Assembly: GCA_036971615.1 (NCBI GenBank)
Contig: JAYKKR010000001.1
Span: forward strand, 806,001-870,000
Direction: 5' to 3'
DNA from: Amyloporia xantha
Taxonomy: Eukaryota > Basidiomycota > Agaricomycetes > Polyporales > Adustoporiaceae
Length of the DNA stretch: 64,000 nucleotides
A program made the translations under genes and the position numbers. The notes under the pieces are model-generated. The model worked only from the letters and a program-made list of their open reading frames with translations, had not been told where the DNA came from and ran no database searches. Positions 1-10,344 of this stretch are shown piece after piece; position 1 is the first letter of the stretch; the number at the start of each line of letters is the position of its first letter.

Positions 1-441
1 CATACGGCCAAACTCGTCGAACTGGGGGTCACAAGTCACGAGCATGTCAAAACTCTGTCGCTGATGCGCGATGAAACCCTTGACGACCTACAACGGGAGC
101 TACAGTCGCTTGGCATCTCCATCATGGACTGTGTACTGCTGAGGGATGCCTTGAGTGCGCTCCGAAAAGAGCTTGGCGTAGCGCAGCCCCTCAGTCTGAT
201 CACGCGCACAGCACTCCCTGCCAATGCAATCTCATTCCTGGGCAGCCTCAGACCGCCGCTCGTCGAACATGCCCAAGCGTTTGCTGATCTAGGGATCCGA
301 GTAGAACATTTGGCGAGCATTGGTTCTGTGGGGCAAGACTCGTACGGGCTGCTCAGTCGAGAGATGCGAGCCAAAGGGTTGACCTTTATGGAATGCTTGA
401 TGATACGTGATGCCTGTCGAGGCTACGCGGTTGTAAGCTAA
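1..441 (+). CDS. 3' end of a protein with two SAM-like repeats
   Basis: The reading frame is open from the first base of the window to a stop at 439-441, so this is the C-terminal end of a gene that begins outside. Two similar segments of about 50 residues are visible. The first contains LVELGVTSHEHVKTLS...LGISIMDCVLLRDAL and the second FADLGIRVEHLASIG...KGLTFMECLMIRDAC. Both read L-G-(I/V) ... H-(V/L) ... L ... LG/KG-(I/L)-(S/T)-x-M-(D/E)-C-(L/V)-x-(L/I)-R-D-A, which resembles the helical pattern of SAM-type domains. The repeat is seen directly; the SAM assignment is inference. No catalytic motif is visible. A methionine at 64 lies inside the first repeat and is unlikely to be the real start. 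Confidence 0.55.
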   Translation, partial: HTAKLVELGVTSHEHVKTLSLMRDETLDDLQRELQSLGISIMDCVLLRDALSALRKELGVAQPLSLITRTALPANAISFLGSLRPPLVEHAQAFADLGIRVEHLASIGSVGQDSYGLLSREMRAKGLTFMECLMIRDACRGYAVVS

Positions 442-1176
442 GTGTCTCAGGGTTGTATCATCACCGTGTTCACATGGTATGGGGCTGCCATCTCGTTTTT
501 GTCGAAGATTTCCCAAACTTGCTATACTTTCGGACCGTCGCCCGCTCTGTCAGGAACTTTTGCGAGTGTCAACCACCATGTTTCCGAGGAAATACACTTG
601 GATGCCAGAGCAGGAGGCTGATTATCGAGCGCATATATTTGTATCCATGGGCTCAACTGGGCCTTAGCTCCACGAGCTCAAACTTGTGAAAGTTGTTGCC
701 ACAAGGTTCCTTGTCAATTGTTTCCGTTTCCACGAACTGCAAGTAGACAATCATGTACCGTGTCACACAGTATGTATGACTCTCGTCGCTGCACCGTCGT
801 AGCCCTCGGCATGACGGTAATGCTCAATCCATACCCTTCATAAGTCTTCTGGATGCAGACTTGGCCCGCCACAGCTTAATGCAACATGTATTACCGCACA
901 CCGAAATCGCATCGGACCAATTACACATAGGCACTGACAGGGTACCAGCAGATATAATACTTCCGTCTCTTCGGGCCAGAATCTCATGAAAGTGAACCTA
1001 TCCTCCATAGATTTTTCAAATATGTACTATCGAGTATCCCTATTCATAGATCATATGCATGCTATAGCGAGGAATACACCTAACATGTCAGTTGTTTGAT
1101 ACCAATTATACAAATACAGGGACCCCAGTTCCAGGAGTCAAATCATACAGTCCTTCCAGGCGATCCTCACTTAGCT
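442..1176. other. Convergent intergenic region
   Basis: This lies between the end of the SAM-like gene on the plus strand and the end of cutC on the minus strand. Short open frames occur on both strands but none resembles a known family. I see no RNA gene or repeat. It probably holds the two 3' untranslated regions. Confidence 0.5.
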
Positions 1177-2553
1177 TCACTGCTCGCGATTTTTTTTCCA
1201 AGCCGTGTCCGCGATCCGCCTCACCTCTCTCACCCGCTCCTCGCTAGTACGCCAGACACCCCACTCCCCATCACCGCCGACCCCCATGCCCATACCTGGG
1301 GGGCGGTATTCCATCACGCCAGGCAGCCAGGATCCGCCGCTTAAATGGATCTCGCGGAGGCCGTAAGGGAGCAGTGCGTCGAGCAGTGGACCGACGGTCG
1401 TCGGATTGATGCCGGATCCCACGAGGATGGTAGGTGCGCTGGCGCTAGTATTAGCGGAGGCTGTGTCTGCCGCTGTCATTTGCAGCAGCATACGGAGGGT
1501 CGGTAGAGCAGCGGGTGCCTTGGGCTTCTGTCCGCTGTGAACACCAAGGTCAAGATGGATTGAGGTTAGGAGGAACTGTGGAAGGTTTCTTGTGGATGCG
1601 GTACCTTGTCAGGATGCGAGTGACGTGTGGAACCGAGCGCACGTCGTTTAAAGCTGTGTTTCAGCAGGGCCCATGGGTCAGGCAAGACTAACATCGAATG
1701 GTGCGAAGTACCATATACAGGATCTCGTGTCATATCAAACGCTCTGTGAAAGCATACTGTGATATATGAGAACAACCATCTCAACAGGGAAATTACACGC
1801 ACCTTGAAGAGGAGCGGCCTCAACGGTGAGTCTAATTTGGATTTAAATGACTAGCTGCAAATGGACATGGTCTGATGAAAGAGTCAGTTACCTAGTAGTA
1901 CGGACAGCGTCGACTGTCCCGTCCTTAAAGAGAACACCGAATACGACGCCGTTTGCGCCTGCTTTTTTGAACACGCGGATGTCTTCCAACATCGTGGCAA
2001 ATTCATCCTCCGTGTAGCAGAAGTCACCGGTACGCGGGCGCACCATGACCTACAGCGAAGTTGCACAATGGATCAGCATCGAGGATTTCCCGTCAAGTCC
2101 ATGATGTCCCATTGGGAGGAAATGACACTTCAGTTGAATGCATGGAACAGTGAAGCGTGGTCATATATCTCATTGAAACCGCGTTCATTGCGGCCGTCAG
2201 TAATTCAGTCCGTACCCATCGTGGCGAAGCCTGTAGGCCAAGTCCGTACCAAGCATCCTTGGCAATAATCGGCTTACCATCACAGGGACATTTGGTATCG
2301 TTTGCCGGATGGCGTTGAATAGACCGAGACTGGGAGTGGTACCACCACCCAAGCCAAGGTTCCCACACAGTTCAAGGCGATCGGCGCCTCCTTGGACGGC
2401 TCTGAAATCTCGCTTGTCAGCTCATTATCTGTGTTCAAATCGACGTACACACGCGATGGCCGAATCGACAGAATCGATACACACTTCGATGGTGATGCCA
2501 GACGATTCTCTGCCGGTGTCCAACAGAACTGCCTTCGACGACGCCGAAGACAT
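1177..2553 (-). CDS. cutC: Copper homeostasis protein CutC family
   Basis: CutC proteins form a TIM-barrel family linked to copper homeostasis; their biochemical reaction is still debated. Six exons can be joined on the minus strand: 2553-2453, 2401-2278, 2049-1892, 1831-1803, 1756-1712, 1653-1605 and a last one 1534-1177 (seven in all). The spliced protein shows the family blocks in order: EVCIDSVDSAIAAVQGGADR, LELCGNLGLGGGTTPSLG, VMVRPRTGDF, GANGVVFGVL, the signature HRAFDMTRDP, VTRILTSGQK and, near the C-terminus, ILVGSGIN and REIHLSGGSW. Start ATG at 2553 is followed by a short Ser-rich leader. Introns are about 45-70 nt except 2277-2050, which is 228 nt. The gene is divergent from the desaturase. 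Family assignment is firm; a role in copper handling is from the family only. Confidence 0.9.
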
Positions 2554-3427
2554 CACCCTCAGAACGTTGTTGGTTCTGAATCCCGTCAACCGAAGTCGGA
2601 CTGGCTAGTAGTGGGACCAGTTTTGTCGAGGCTCGACAAAATATTGCAAGCTCTTGGACTCGGACGCGCCAACGATGGGACCGACGCCGACGCGGTCGAT
2701 CGCGGGGAACACGGTCACGTGCAATGCAGAGCGCCCAGTTTGTTATGGCAAGTCTTTCGCTACTACCACCACTCGGAAGCAACGTGTTGATAAATGATAG
2801 TCTGCGACCCCTCATACATGCCACCCTTGTTATTGAAATGAACCACTTCTCATGCTTGACAATTTGACATCTCATTTCCCACGAAAGATTCTTTTTCTCC
2901 GACGACTTCGGGTGCTAGCCATGGCTTATCAGTAGTCGGAATTTTCGTTCAACTAATTCCTCTGTAGGCTGAGACTGTAGCTGTATCGACTTACGAAGCA
3001 CACTACCGTGGTATATTTTGGAATAATGCTAAAAATACAAGGTGCGGAATCAACTTTTTTACAGGCTGTAGCTGATGTAAGTAGGCGTCCATTTTTCTAG
3101 ACGTCAAAATGACACTGATGGTAGTTTACGGGATTGCAGTGAGGACGTGATATTCTGCTAGTATCTGCTTCTGAATTCCTGGTTTTAGGTATGCAGTGAT
3201 GCCTATAAGGATTATTTGTAAGTCATTAGTGATGACCTGCTACACGTTTCTCGATGGCGACTATGGTTCGCCGGCCTTCTAGTCCTTGTATCTGTCAGAT
3301 GCAGACCTTCACATTTTGGATGCCTAAAATAGTGGTGATTACCACGAGCAGTGTGCGTCAAGTGATAGCGGCATGATGTACCTCAGGTCGGACGGGAGGC
3401 CATAGCGGTCCTCTACCATTCACCCTC
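2554..3427. promoter_or_regulatory. Divergent promoter region between cutC and the desaturase
   Basis: This 874-bp stretch separates the starts of two genes transcribed away from each other, so it should hold both promoters. No coding exon with family similarity is visible. I cannot assign specific transcription-factor sites. Confidence 0.4.
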
Positions 3428-5434
3428 ATGTCGCCCTCGACCTCGCTTTATTCAATATACACGACTGTGTGGTGGTCTAATGCTATATTTTTTGTATTGA
3501 TTCACGTCGCTGCAGCCTTTGGTGTATGGCTCTTTCCAATTTATTCCGTGCCTAGGGCAACATTGGCGCTCTGTTTCGTCTTGTTCCAGGCTGGTGAAAT
3601 GGCGTAAGTGTAACAACAACGCTCGCAATGATACTCTGCTCAATCAAAACTGGCTCAGGATCACGGTTGGCTATCATCGACTGTACTCTCATCGAGCCTT
3701 TCGAGCGACGTTTGCGGTGAGAGTATTGGTAGCGCTAGTCGGGGCGAGTGCCATGCAAGGCTCAATCAAAGTGAGTGGCCTGTCCAGGCGACCGTGGTCA
3801 AGAAACTGATGGATCCTCGCAGTGGTGGTGTGTGCTCTCTCAGTATCAAAAGTTCCGATTCTGGCCTAATTTGAACGAATAGGACTCTTAGACATCGTTT
3901 GCACCATGTGAGCTCCTTCTCAGAAACTCTTAAACTAGAATCGCTGACGATCATTTTCAAGCGGTTTACCGACGATCCTCTCCATGATCCGTAGGTCTTC
4001 CATTGTGATTCCCGCGGTTGGATAGGAACCCTTCGTTGAAGCGAAATGGTATAGCTATGCCGCTACACGCGGGTTTCTCTGGTCTCACATGGGCTGGATT
4101 TTCTTCAAATCACGCCACGAACGCATCGAGCTCATTGACAAGCTTGATCTCGATAACGATCCAGGTAAGGGCGCATCGGACACCGTCTGTCTATCATTTG
4201 CTTCGACTGTTGATGTGTATAGTTGTACGTTTCCAGCATAGATACTATGGTGCGTGCGTATCATCCTTTTCACAAACTCTCATTGCTGAGCACAACTCAC
4301 AGTGCCGCTCGCATTGCTGCTTGGTTTGATGTTCCCCCCTGCGGTCGGATGTCTTTGGGGTGATGCGTATGGGGCCTTCGTCTGGGGTGCTCTTGTTCCA
4401 AGAGTACTTAGTGAGTTTTTTTATGAGCGTGGCTGTACCTTCGACCATTGAGATTTGATCTTTCATATTTCTCAGTATGGCATTGCACCTTCCTCGTCAA
4501 TTCGTTAGTCTAGTTTGTTTCTCATAGCTGAACACACTGAACACACTGGTGATTAGGCTAGCCCATTGGGACGGTCTTCAACCTTATTCTGATGAGAACA
4601 CCTCCAAATCAAACTTCGTGCGTGTCTTTCCTTAGATACTCTTGGATCTTGCCTAATATACAACACTGGCAGATTCTTGCTGTTCTCACATGTGGCGAAG
4701 GCAATCATAATTTCGTGCGTGTTTTCCTCTCCCGACCCTGATTCAGCCATTCTAATCCCTGTTACTGCAAAACTATAGCATGTATGCGCACTGAATACTT
4801 CTATATTTGCATGCACCCACCTTGACTATTATTCGTACAGCATGCCTTTCCGCACGACTATCGTTCAGGCCCTTCCGTATTCGATTGGGACCCGTCCAAG
4901 TGGACGATTCTCTTGCTACATGCGATAGGACTCGTGTCAGGTCTCAAACGCGCTCGCCCAGACGACGTGAACGAAGCGTTGAAGTACATGTCACGCCAAC
5001 AAGCACATGATATTCCATCCGACCACGACACCGACTCGGACTGTGAGTGGAACGGCGAAGAATGGACTTGGTCAGAGGTGCAAGAGTATGCGCATGGTTC
5101 AGGGGCGGTGGACCGCTGTGTGCTCATCATCGACGGATATGTTGCCAATGTCACAGGATATCTCGGCGAACATGTATGTCTGTTGTTTCTATCTATATGC
5201 TATGTGCTGATCGCTTTGGTTCTGTGACTCATTCACACACCATACTAGCCTGGCGGGGCTGGACTCCTGCGGAAGTACTCAATAGCCAACACGGACGGCA
5301 CCAAAGGACGCCTGGTCTCAGAGGAAAATTGTCACCGCGCTGACTGGGCGTTCCATGGTGGATTGAACGTGCATTCGCGAGCTGCGAAGAAGCGGATGCG
5401 AGAGCTCAGAGTAGCGAAATTATTACAAACCTGA
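3428..5434 (+). CDS. OLE1: Delta-9 fatty-acid desaturase with C-terminal cytochrome b5 domain
   Basis: This is a stearoyl/acyl-CoA Delta-9 desaturase of the endoplasmic reticulum, which puts the first double bond into saturated acyl-CoA using electrons from its fused cytochrome b5. I join 14 exons: 3428-3603, 3659-3772, 3823-3827, 3883-3907, 3962-3990, 4055-4164, 4223-4249, 4303-4410, 4476-4503, 4557-4617, 4673-4714, 4779-4781, 4841-5175 and 5249-5434. All introns are 50-73 nt. The three histidine boxes are present: HRLYSH, HRLHH and HNFHH. Hydrophobic segments surround them. The b5 part carries the IDGYVANVTGYLGEHPGG heme-binding block. The third box is complete only if a 3-nt exon at 4779-4781 is included, and the conserved WW before box two needs a 5-nt exon at 3823-3827. 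Start ATG gives MSPSTSLYS directly before the first membrane segment; a further upstream exon is not excluded, because many fungal enzymes have a longer N-terminus. Confidence 0.93.
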
Positions 5435-5830
5435 AGAGGTGATTTTCGGATTTCCTTACAGGTGCATCGACCCCGCTGACTCGCTCGTGCAGAATAGTGA
5501 GCAATAAGTACCTGTTATGAGCGGTTCCTCACTTTGGCCCTCTGTGACGATTAACTGAAACTTAACATTCCGCTTGTATGCTCAATGATCGTGATACGAA
5601 AAGGTTGTTGAGTGTGTGAGACTACGTGAGGCGACGAGAGGCGATATCAGTGCCTGCCACGGGTTGCCTCAACAAAACAATTTGTCACCGTCCGGCCCAG
5701 AGACAGCCCTAGACTTTGTATGCAGCGGTGAACTTGTCAAGGCTGACGACTAGACAGGTGCGAAGAATGGTAGAAAAATGAAGTACCGCCCAACTCATAT
5801 ACACAAGAATACAAAAATATACACATCTGA
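5435..5830. other. Convergent intergenic region
   Basis: This sits between the desaturase stop and the DUF6533-type gene stop. It contains no open frame with recognisable similarity and no clear repeat. Presumably it holds 3' untranslated sequence of both genes. Confidence 0.45.
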
Positions 5831-7584
5831 TCAGGCCAATCTGACGAGTTCAACACCGCCGATTGGGTCCCGGTCACTTATATCGACTACATCCACACAG
5901 ACAGAGTCAACTTGACAGACGAGATCGGCCTCATCGACATCTTGCACGCCGAACAGAGCCGTGACATTGGGCACAAATTCGACACTTGACATCCAGGAGT
6001 ACGTTGTCAACCGTGACGTTTCAGACTCGCAGTTGGTGGCGTCGGCAGCTTTGCGAATGTGCAACAAGAAATGGGAGATGAGGATTGAGGATATTCTGAT
6101 GGATTCCAGATTAGATGGGTAGAGCAACTTTGGGAATAAACGAACGGGAGGAGTAAAGCCGTAAGGTCCACGGTGCTCTGTTATGAGTCATAACACAAGC
6201 GTCAGTGACTCGCACGGAGAAGTGGTTAGAAGAAGAGCATACTCCGGACGTCAAGTACACAACGATAACTGTGATATTGAGCAACGTGAGCGCCCTGCTC
6301 AAGATGTCAGTTTATATATGCAAAACGGCGTTCGACATCTTACACAAAATACAGGGTACCTGTAGGTAGAATGGGGTGGCTGTGGTCAGCTTCTGTTATA
6401 ATAGACACCATCGTTCGACTGTCTCACCGTCTCGGAGTAGTACTCCCGAGAGTTTGGGTTTTGTGCTGATGGATCCTTGTGAAGCCGACAATACTAAGTA
6501 CGACATGTAGCGCCATGTGACAGCGACAACCAGAATATCTGATGCTATTAAGGCTGCGCGGGTGGCCGAAATCCCTAGGGAATACCTAGCATTCAACGCA
6601 GGCCGCCAACGGCACGGTTTGATCATGAACTTTACCTCTGTGTGATTCAACATGTTAGTCCTAATTATCAACAGAGGAAAGAGTAAGAAGACAAAAGACT
6701 TACGCAATATTAGTCTGCTCAGACATATTCGACTGTTGTACACACAGATCTATTTGTGGGATTCCTTGGAGAGCGGTGGAGAATCGAAACGGTGTTAATC
6801 GGGTGTACGCAAACTGTCAAGTGGGTGAAGGTAAGTTCACTTGTGACAATTTGCGATACGGAGGGAAAGACACCAACCACATTTGTGCCTATTGGCACCA
6901 TCCCTAACGCAAGAGTAGGAACTACTAGCCCCCACTTACCCCTGCTCACAGCGTGCACACGAAGAGCTGCTACCACTTCCTCAACGAAAATATTAGCAGG
7001 GCACATACAAACTGTCCACAGGCCTCACCGGCGGATATACACACGGTCATCAGGTCAACGGCAGCATTAGCGTAAAGCATGGCTGCACAACTGCAGAGGT
7101 GCAATGTGAGACGACTGCCATAGTAGTTGGCGTATAGCAACAGACCTCTATATACTAGTGAACGAAGTATCAGCAGCATATATTGAATTAAGCCTCCTAC
7201 CAGTACATCATCGTTGGTCAACGCTGCCAATATTTCCAGGATGGCGAATACAGTCAAAGCCAGTCGATTTAGCAAGAGCAAGACCGAGGAAGCCGATGTA
7301 TGGGCCCACACTAGCCGAACCTCGTCGTAGATGACGAGGATATGGTCATATATGATTAGTGCTATGAGAATGCACCGTTTCGTGAGTCATTGACGGACAC
7401 GTCTGATATTATAGTAGGATGCAGATATCCGGATGTACCTGCGATTGCTATCCCGCAATAATTTTCTAGGAAACTTGTAGATTGCACACGGATTAGGCAT
7501 ATCTCACACATTGAAAGTTCGAACTCACTTCTCTCGAAGAAGATCCGTGATCTCTGTCATTTGCAAACCTTCCGCTTCCGACAT
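5831..7584 (-). CDS. DUF6533-type multi-pass membrane protein
   Basis: This gene is split over several small exons on the minus strand. The recognisable start of the domain is ALIIYDHILVIYDEVRLVW (about 7365-7310), followed by a membrane helix SSVLLLLNRLALTVFAILE. Later come EEVVAALRVHAVSRGKW, then a hydrophobic stretch ending in VPIGTNV (about 6995-6870), and near the end ILISHFLLHIRKA (about 6080-6040). The order Y-D-x-(I/L)-L...E-x-x-(L/F)-(V/I)-W, seven-helix-like hydrophobic segments, AL-R-(V/A)-x-A-(V/L)-S-x-(R/G)-x-W and ILISRF-like end is that of the DUF6533 proteins, which are greatly expanded in Agaricomycetes and have no established function. The ATG at 7584 (MSEAEGLQ) is the likely start. 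Exact joins between 7540 and 7370 and between 6750 and 6130 are uncertain. Confidence 0.65.
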
Positions 7585-8777
7585 GTCAAAGGGGGGTGAA
7601 AATGTGCGACGCTGTGAGGAGTGGTGTGAGATCCAGCGGATACAGGTGTATTCTTATATGCTCGCTCAGATATGTGAAATCAATGTGTGGGTTGACCACT
7701 CACTGCTCATCGCTTCGCAGACACAGTGTGGACGTCGCATCATGGGATCAGACCACTCATACATATCGCCCGACGCAGGAACTGCCTGAGGATACAATGT
7801 TGTAACCACAGATACATGCTTCGTTTGCGTGATACCTGCTGTCGCGAAGATCTCGTGAGGCCTTGAGTACTGAGCGTCGTTTCTCCCAACAGACAAGATT
7901 AAGCACGATACAGCAAGAAGTTCTTGTCAGCGCTCAACGATCTGCGAGGTTCTATAAGATAACAGCTGACATGATTCAATGTATAGTCGGAGAAACCACA
8001 GCCTGGACCAACTTCCATGCAATGATGCGATAGAACCACTCAATGCAGGTACATCGACGGCTCTAATCGTGAGGGTTCTACTCGGCGCGTGGACTGTCGG
8101 AGAGTATCTCCAACAACAGAGAAGAACGGTTCCAATCGATGCATATGTATATTCACCGAGCAAATGACGCAAGGGATATCCTTGAATCATAATAAGCACG
8201 TAGGGTAGAGACGTCTCCACTCTAGATGCGAGTGTGCGTAAACGTGAGAAATACAGCTGGCGTGGCCCAGACGTTGGTTCAAAGCTTAAACCACCTCGAT
8301 GGCAGCCCACGAGCAATCGCCCCGATCACAGGGTACATGTCAGCGTCATCATAGTCTGAAGATGGGACCTGGGAATTATGCCTTGACAAGGCATATGGAG
8401 TTCGGGTGCTTCCAACAGGTGATGATTTTCAGCTGCATCTACAGGTAGTGGAAGGGCCAGACACTGGCCTCGGTATGCCCCTGTTGTCTCGTGTATACCA
8501 GTTCTTTCAGCAAAATCTCAGAAGAGAGCTTCCATTCTTACCTGCTAAGCAAGCCCAGTAATTTCCGGTAACCTGTAAGAGATTGAAGCTGTCAGAAAGG
8601 CCATTCAGCTAGTCTATGGCAGGAACAGCTCAAGACTAACTGGGGCAGCAGACAGAACAAAGTACAGCCAGTACGGGACAACGCGAGAACAATCGCCAGC
8701 GATGAGAGATAGTAGATCCGTGACTGGTTTTACACAAGACTCGATCTGCATCGAGGGCGAAAGGTATGGTCCTCCTT
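7585..8777. other. Gene-poor spacer
   Basis: About 1.2 kb with only short open frames, the longest about 129 codons on the minus strand (7927-8316), which has no recognisable domain and an unlikely composition. A perfect 19-bp palindrome lies at 8377-8395 (9-bp arms around one base). It probably includes the promoter of the DUF6533-type gene and the 3' region of the BTB gene. Confidence 0.4.
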
Positions 8778-9648
8778 CTACACAAGTTTCCTGTCTACGA
8801 GAGCATTGATACTTCTGTCGTGCATAGTGACTCGGGAATTTCCCCGTATGCCTTGCCTGATATCGGCTAGCAAGATGACGTCCTTCAGGCCCAACCGCAT
8901 GCCCTCAGCTTCCGTGATAGACTCGTCGCGCTTGCATAGCTCGACATACGCAGGGGAGAGCCACTGCATAACGTCAAACTGGCGAGCGAGCAGTATTCGG
9001 TCGACTGGCGATGCGAGCTGAGACAGGCGTGCGATCGCGAGATCTCGGTAATCAGGGAAGTCCAGTTTTGTAGCCAGTGAAAGGATCGACGTCCACTCCT
9101 CAACGGTGGAGAGGTCACCTCCGCCAGTGTTTCTGCAAGAAGAACCAGTTATTTCCGCTCCTAGGCGACAGCGGCGAAATCTGAAGCGCAAGATTTTTGT
9201 TCAAATGTCAGATGATAAAACTACTCACTCGGGGTAGAACAAAGACAACAGTCGCTCGAAGTCTTTGCAGGATACATCGGGTATTATTATTGGATTATCA
9301 TCGCTCTGTCCTTCCTCTAGGTCTCCGGCAACTTGAGGAAGTGAGAACATCGTTGCAAACATCTTTGAGTGCCGTTTGAAAAAATAGCGATGAATTTTGA
9401 AGAGGGTATTGTCCACCTAAGGAGCATGAAATAACGGCAATGAGGAAAGAGACTCTCCAGAGTCATTACCCCCAATACATACTAAGAAAATCACCAATTC
9501 ATCATTGAAATACAGCGAGTCATGTCGACGAGGCGCAGCTTTACCGTCAAGATCAGCACTAATTAACGTGATAATCAGAGTGGTGGCAAATATATCATAA
9601 TCAAGACCCATGGGTCAAATTGGCCTACCTAGCTCTCTTCTGTTCCAT
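8778..9648 (-). CDS. BTB/POZ domain protein
   Basis: BTB domains mediate protein-protein contact, often as adaptors. Four exons can be read. The first is MEQKRAS... from ATG 9648, followed by an exon with RRHDSLYFNDELVIFL. The third begins at 9416 with VDNTLFKIHRYFFKRHS, the hallmark of the core, and runs to LLSLFYPE (about 9231). The last runs from about 9135 to the stop at 8778. The order is phase-consistent with short GT...AG introns. The C-terminal part reads TVEEWTSILSLATKLDF then RDLAIARLSQL, the pattern seen in the large Agaricomycete family of such proteins. The total is about 230 residues. No zinc finger or other domain is seen. The ligand or partner cannot be predicted. Confidence 0.8.
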
Positions 9649-10344
9649 TTTTGTTGTTCCAGAGCAATCCACCGCGTTCTAAAGAAAGGATAGCGTAAAG
9701 ACCGGTAGACTAAAGATTGAGCACTGATCAATAGTCACTCAAAACAATAAGTCAGTCGGTGATATGATACAGTGTACAACAGCATATAAAAGTAGAGGCT
9801 CAGGGTCTCGATCCTGCATGGCGACCATCTTAGAGATTAATCATATTCCTATTCCGACATGATAAATAATAGTAGAGCGCATACCCAGAAGTACCGACAG
9901 CCATATAAAATCATAGCTTCTGTGCTAGTACACAGTGAAGTATCGAAACGGATGCTCACTAGCAGCCACGCAGAACTCCGACAGATGAGAAGTCGCGTGT
10001 GTGAAACACAGCTCCTCAAGCGCAGAGATTATGGCAGCGCAGCCATACTCAAGCAGCGCAGCCATACTCAAAGCACACAAATAACAACTCACTCGTCCTA
10101 ACTACAAGTCAAGAGAAACGACACAAGTAAGGATTCAGAGGGGGAGACTCTGCAGCTTGCGCGACAAGGTCGAGACACGGAAGCGCGTCAGGCACGTGAC
10201 CACAGCCACCATTTATGGGTAGTGCTCCCGCCGATACGAACAAGTACTGGAGGCTGCCAGATATCAAGGGCTGCTACTGCTGTTTCTAAACCTGAGCTCG
10301 TCGAACGCTCCCCCCTAACAGTTCGTATCGGTTGCATACGGGCG
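9649..10344. promoter_or_regulatory. Divergent promoter region, BTB gene and Rsc4-like gene
   Basis: About 700 bp lie between the two start codons. Nothing coding is recognised. A perfect 19-bp direct duplication lies at 10034-10052 and 10053-10071, about 270 bp upstream of the Rsc4-like start. Confidence 0.4.
10034..10071. repeat. Two tandem copies of a 19-bp unit
   Basis: The unit GCAGCGCAGCCATACTCAA occurs twice without a gap. It is seen directly. It lies upstream of the tandem-bromodomain gene; it could be chance slippage or a doubled protein-binding site. Confidence 0.8.

Noticed and set aside
2435..2875. A 146-codon minus-strand frame upstream of cutC
   Set aside because: Only its last part overlaps a real cutC exon in another frame; the composition is unlike a protein.
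4715..4840. One 126-nt intron in the desaturase
   Set aside because: It would be almost twice as long as the others and would destroy the HNFHH box; two introns around a 3-nt exon fit better.
6540..6620. Possible tRNA-like segment in the DUF6533-type gene
   Set aside because: No complete cloverleaf or TPsiC-arm sequence could be drawn.
7927..8316. A 129-codon minus-strand frame
   Set aside because: No domain pattern, no splice context and unusual composition; kept as spacer.
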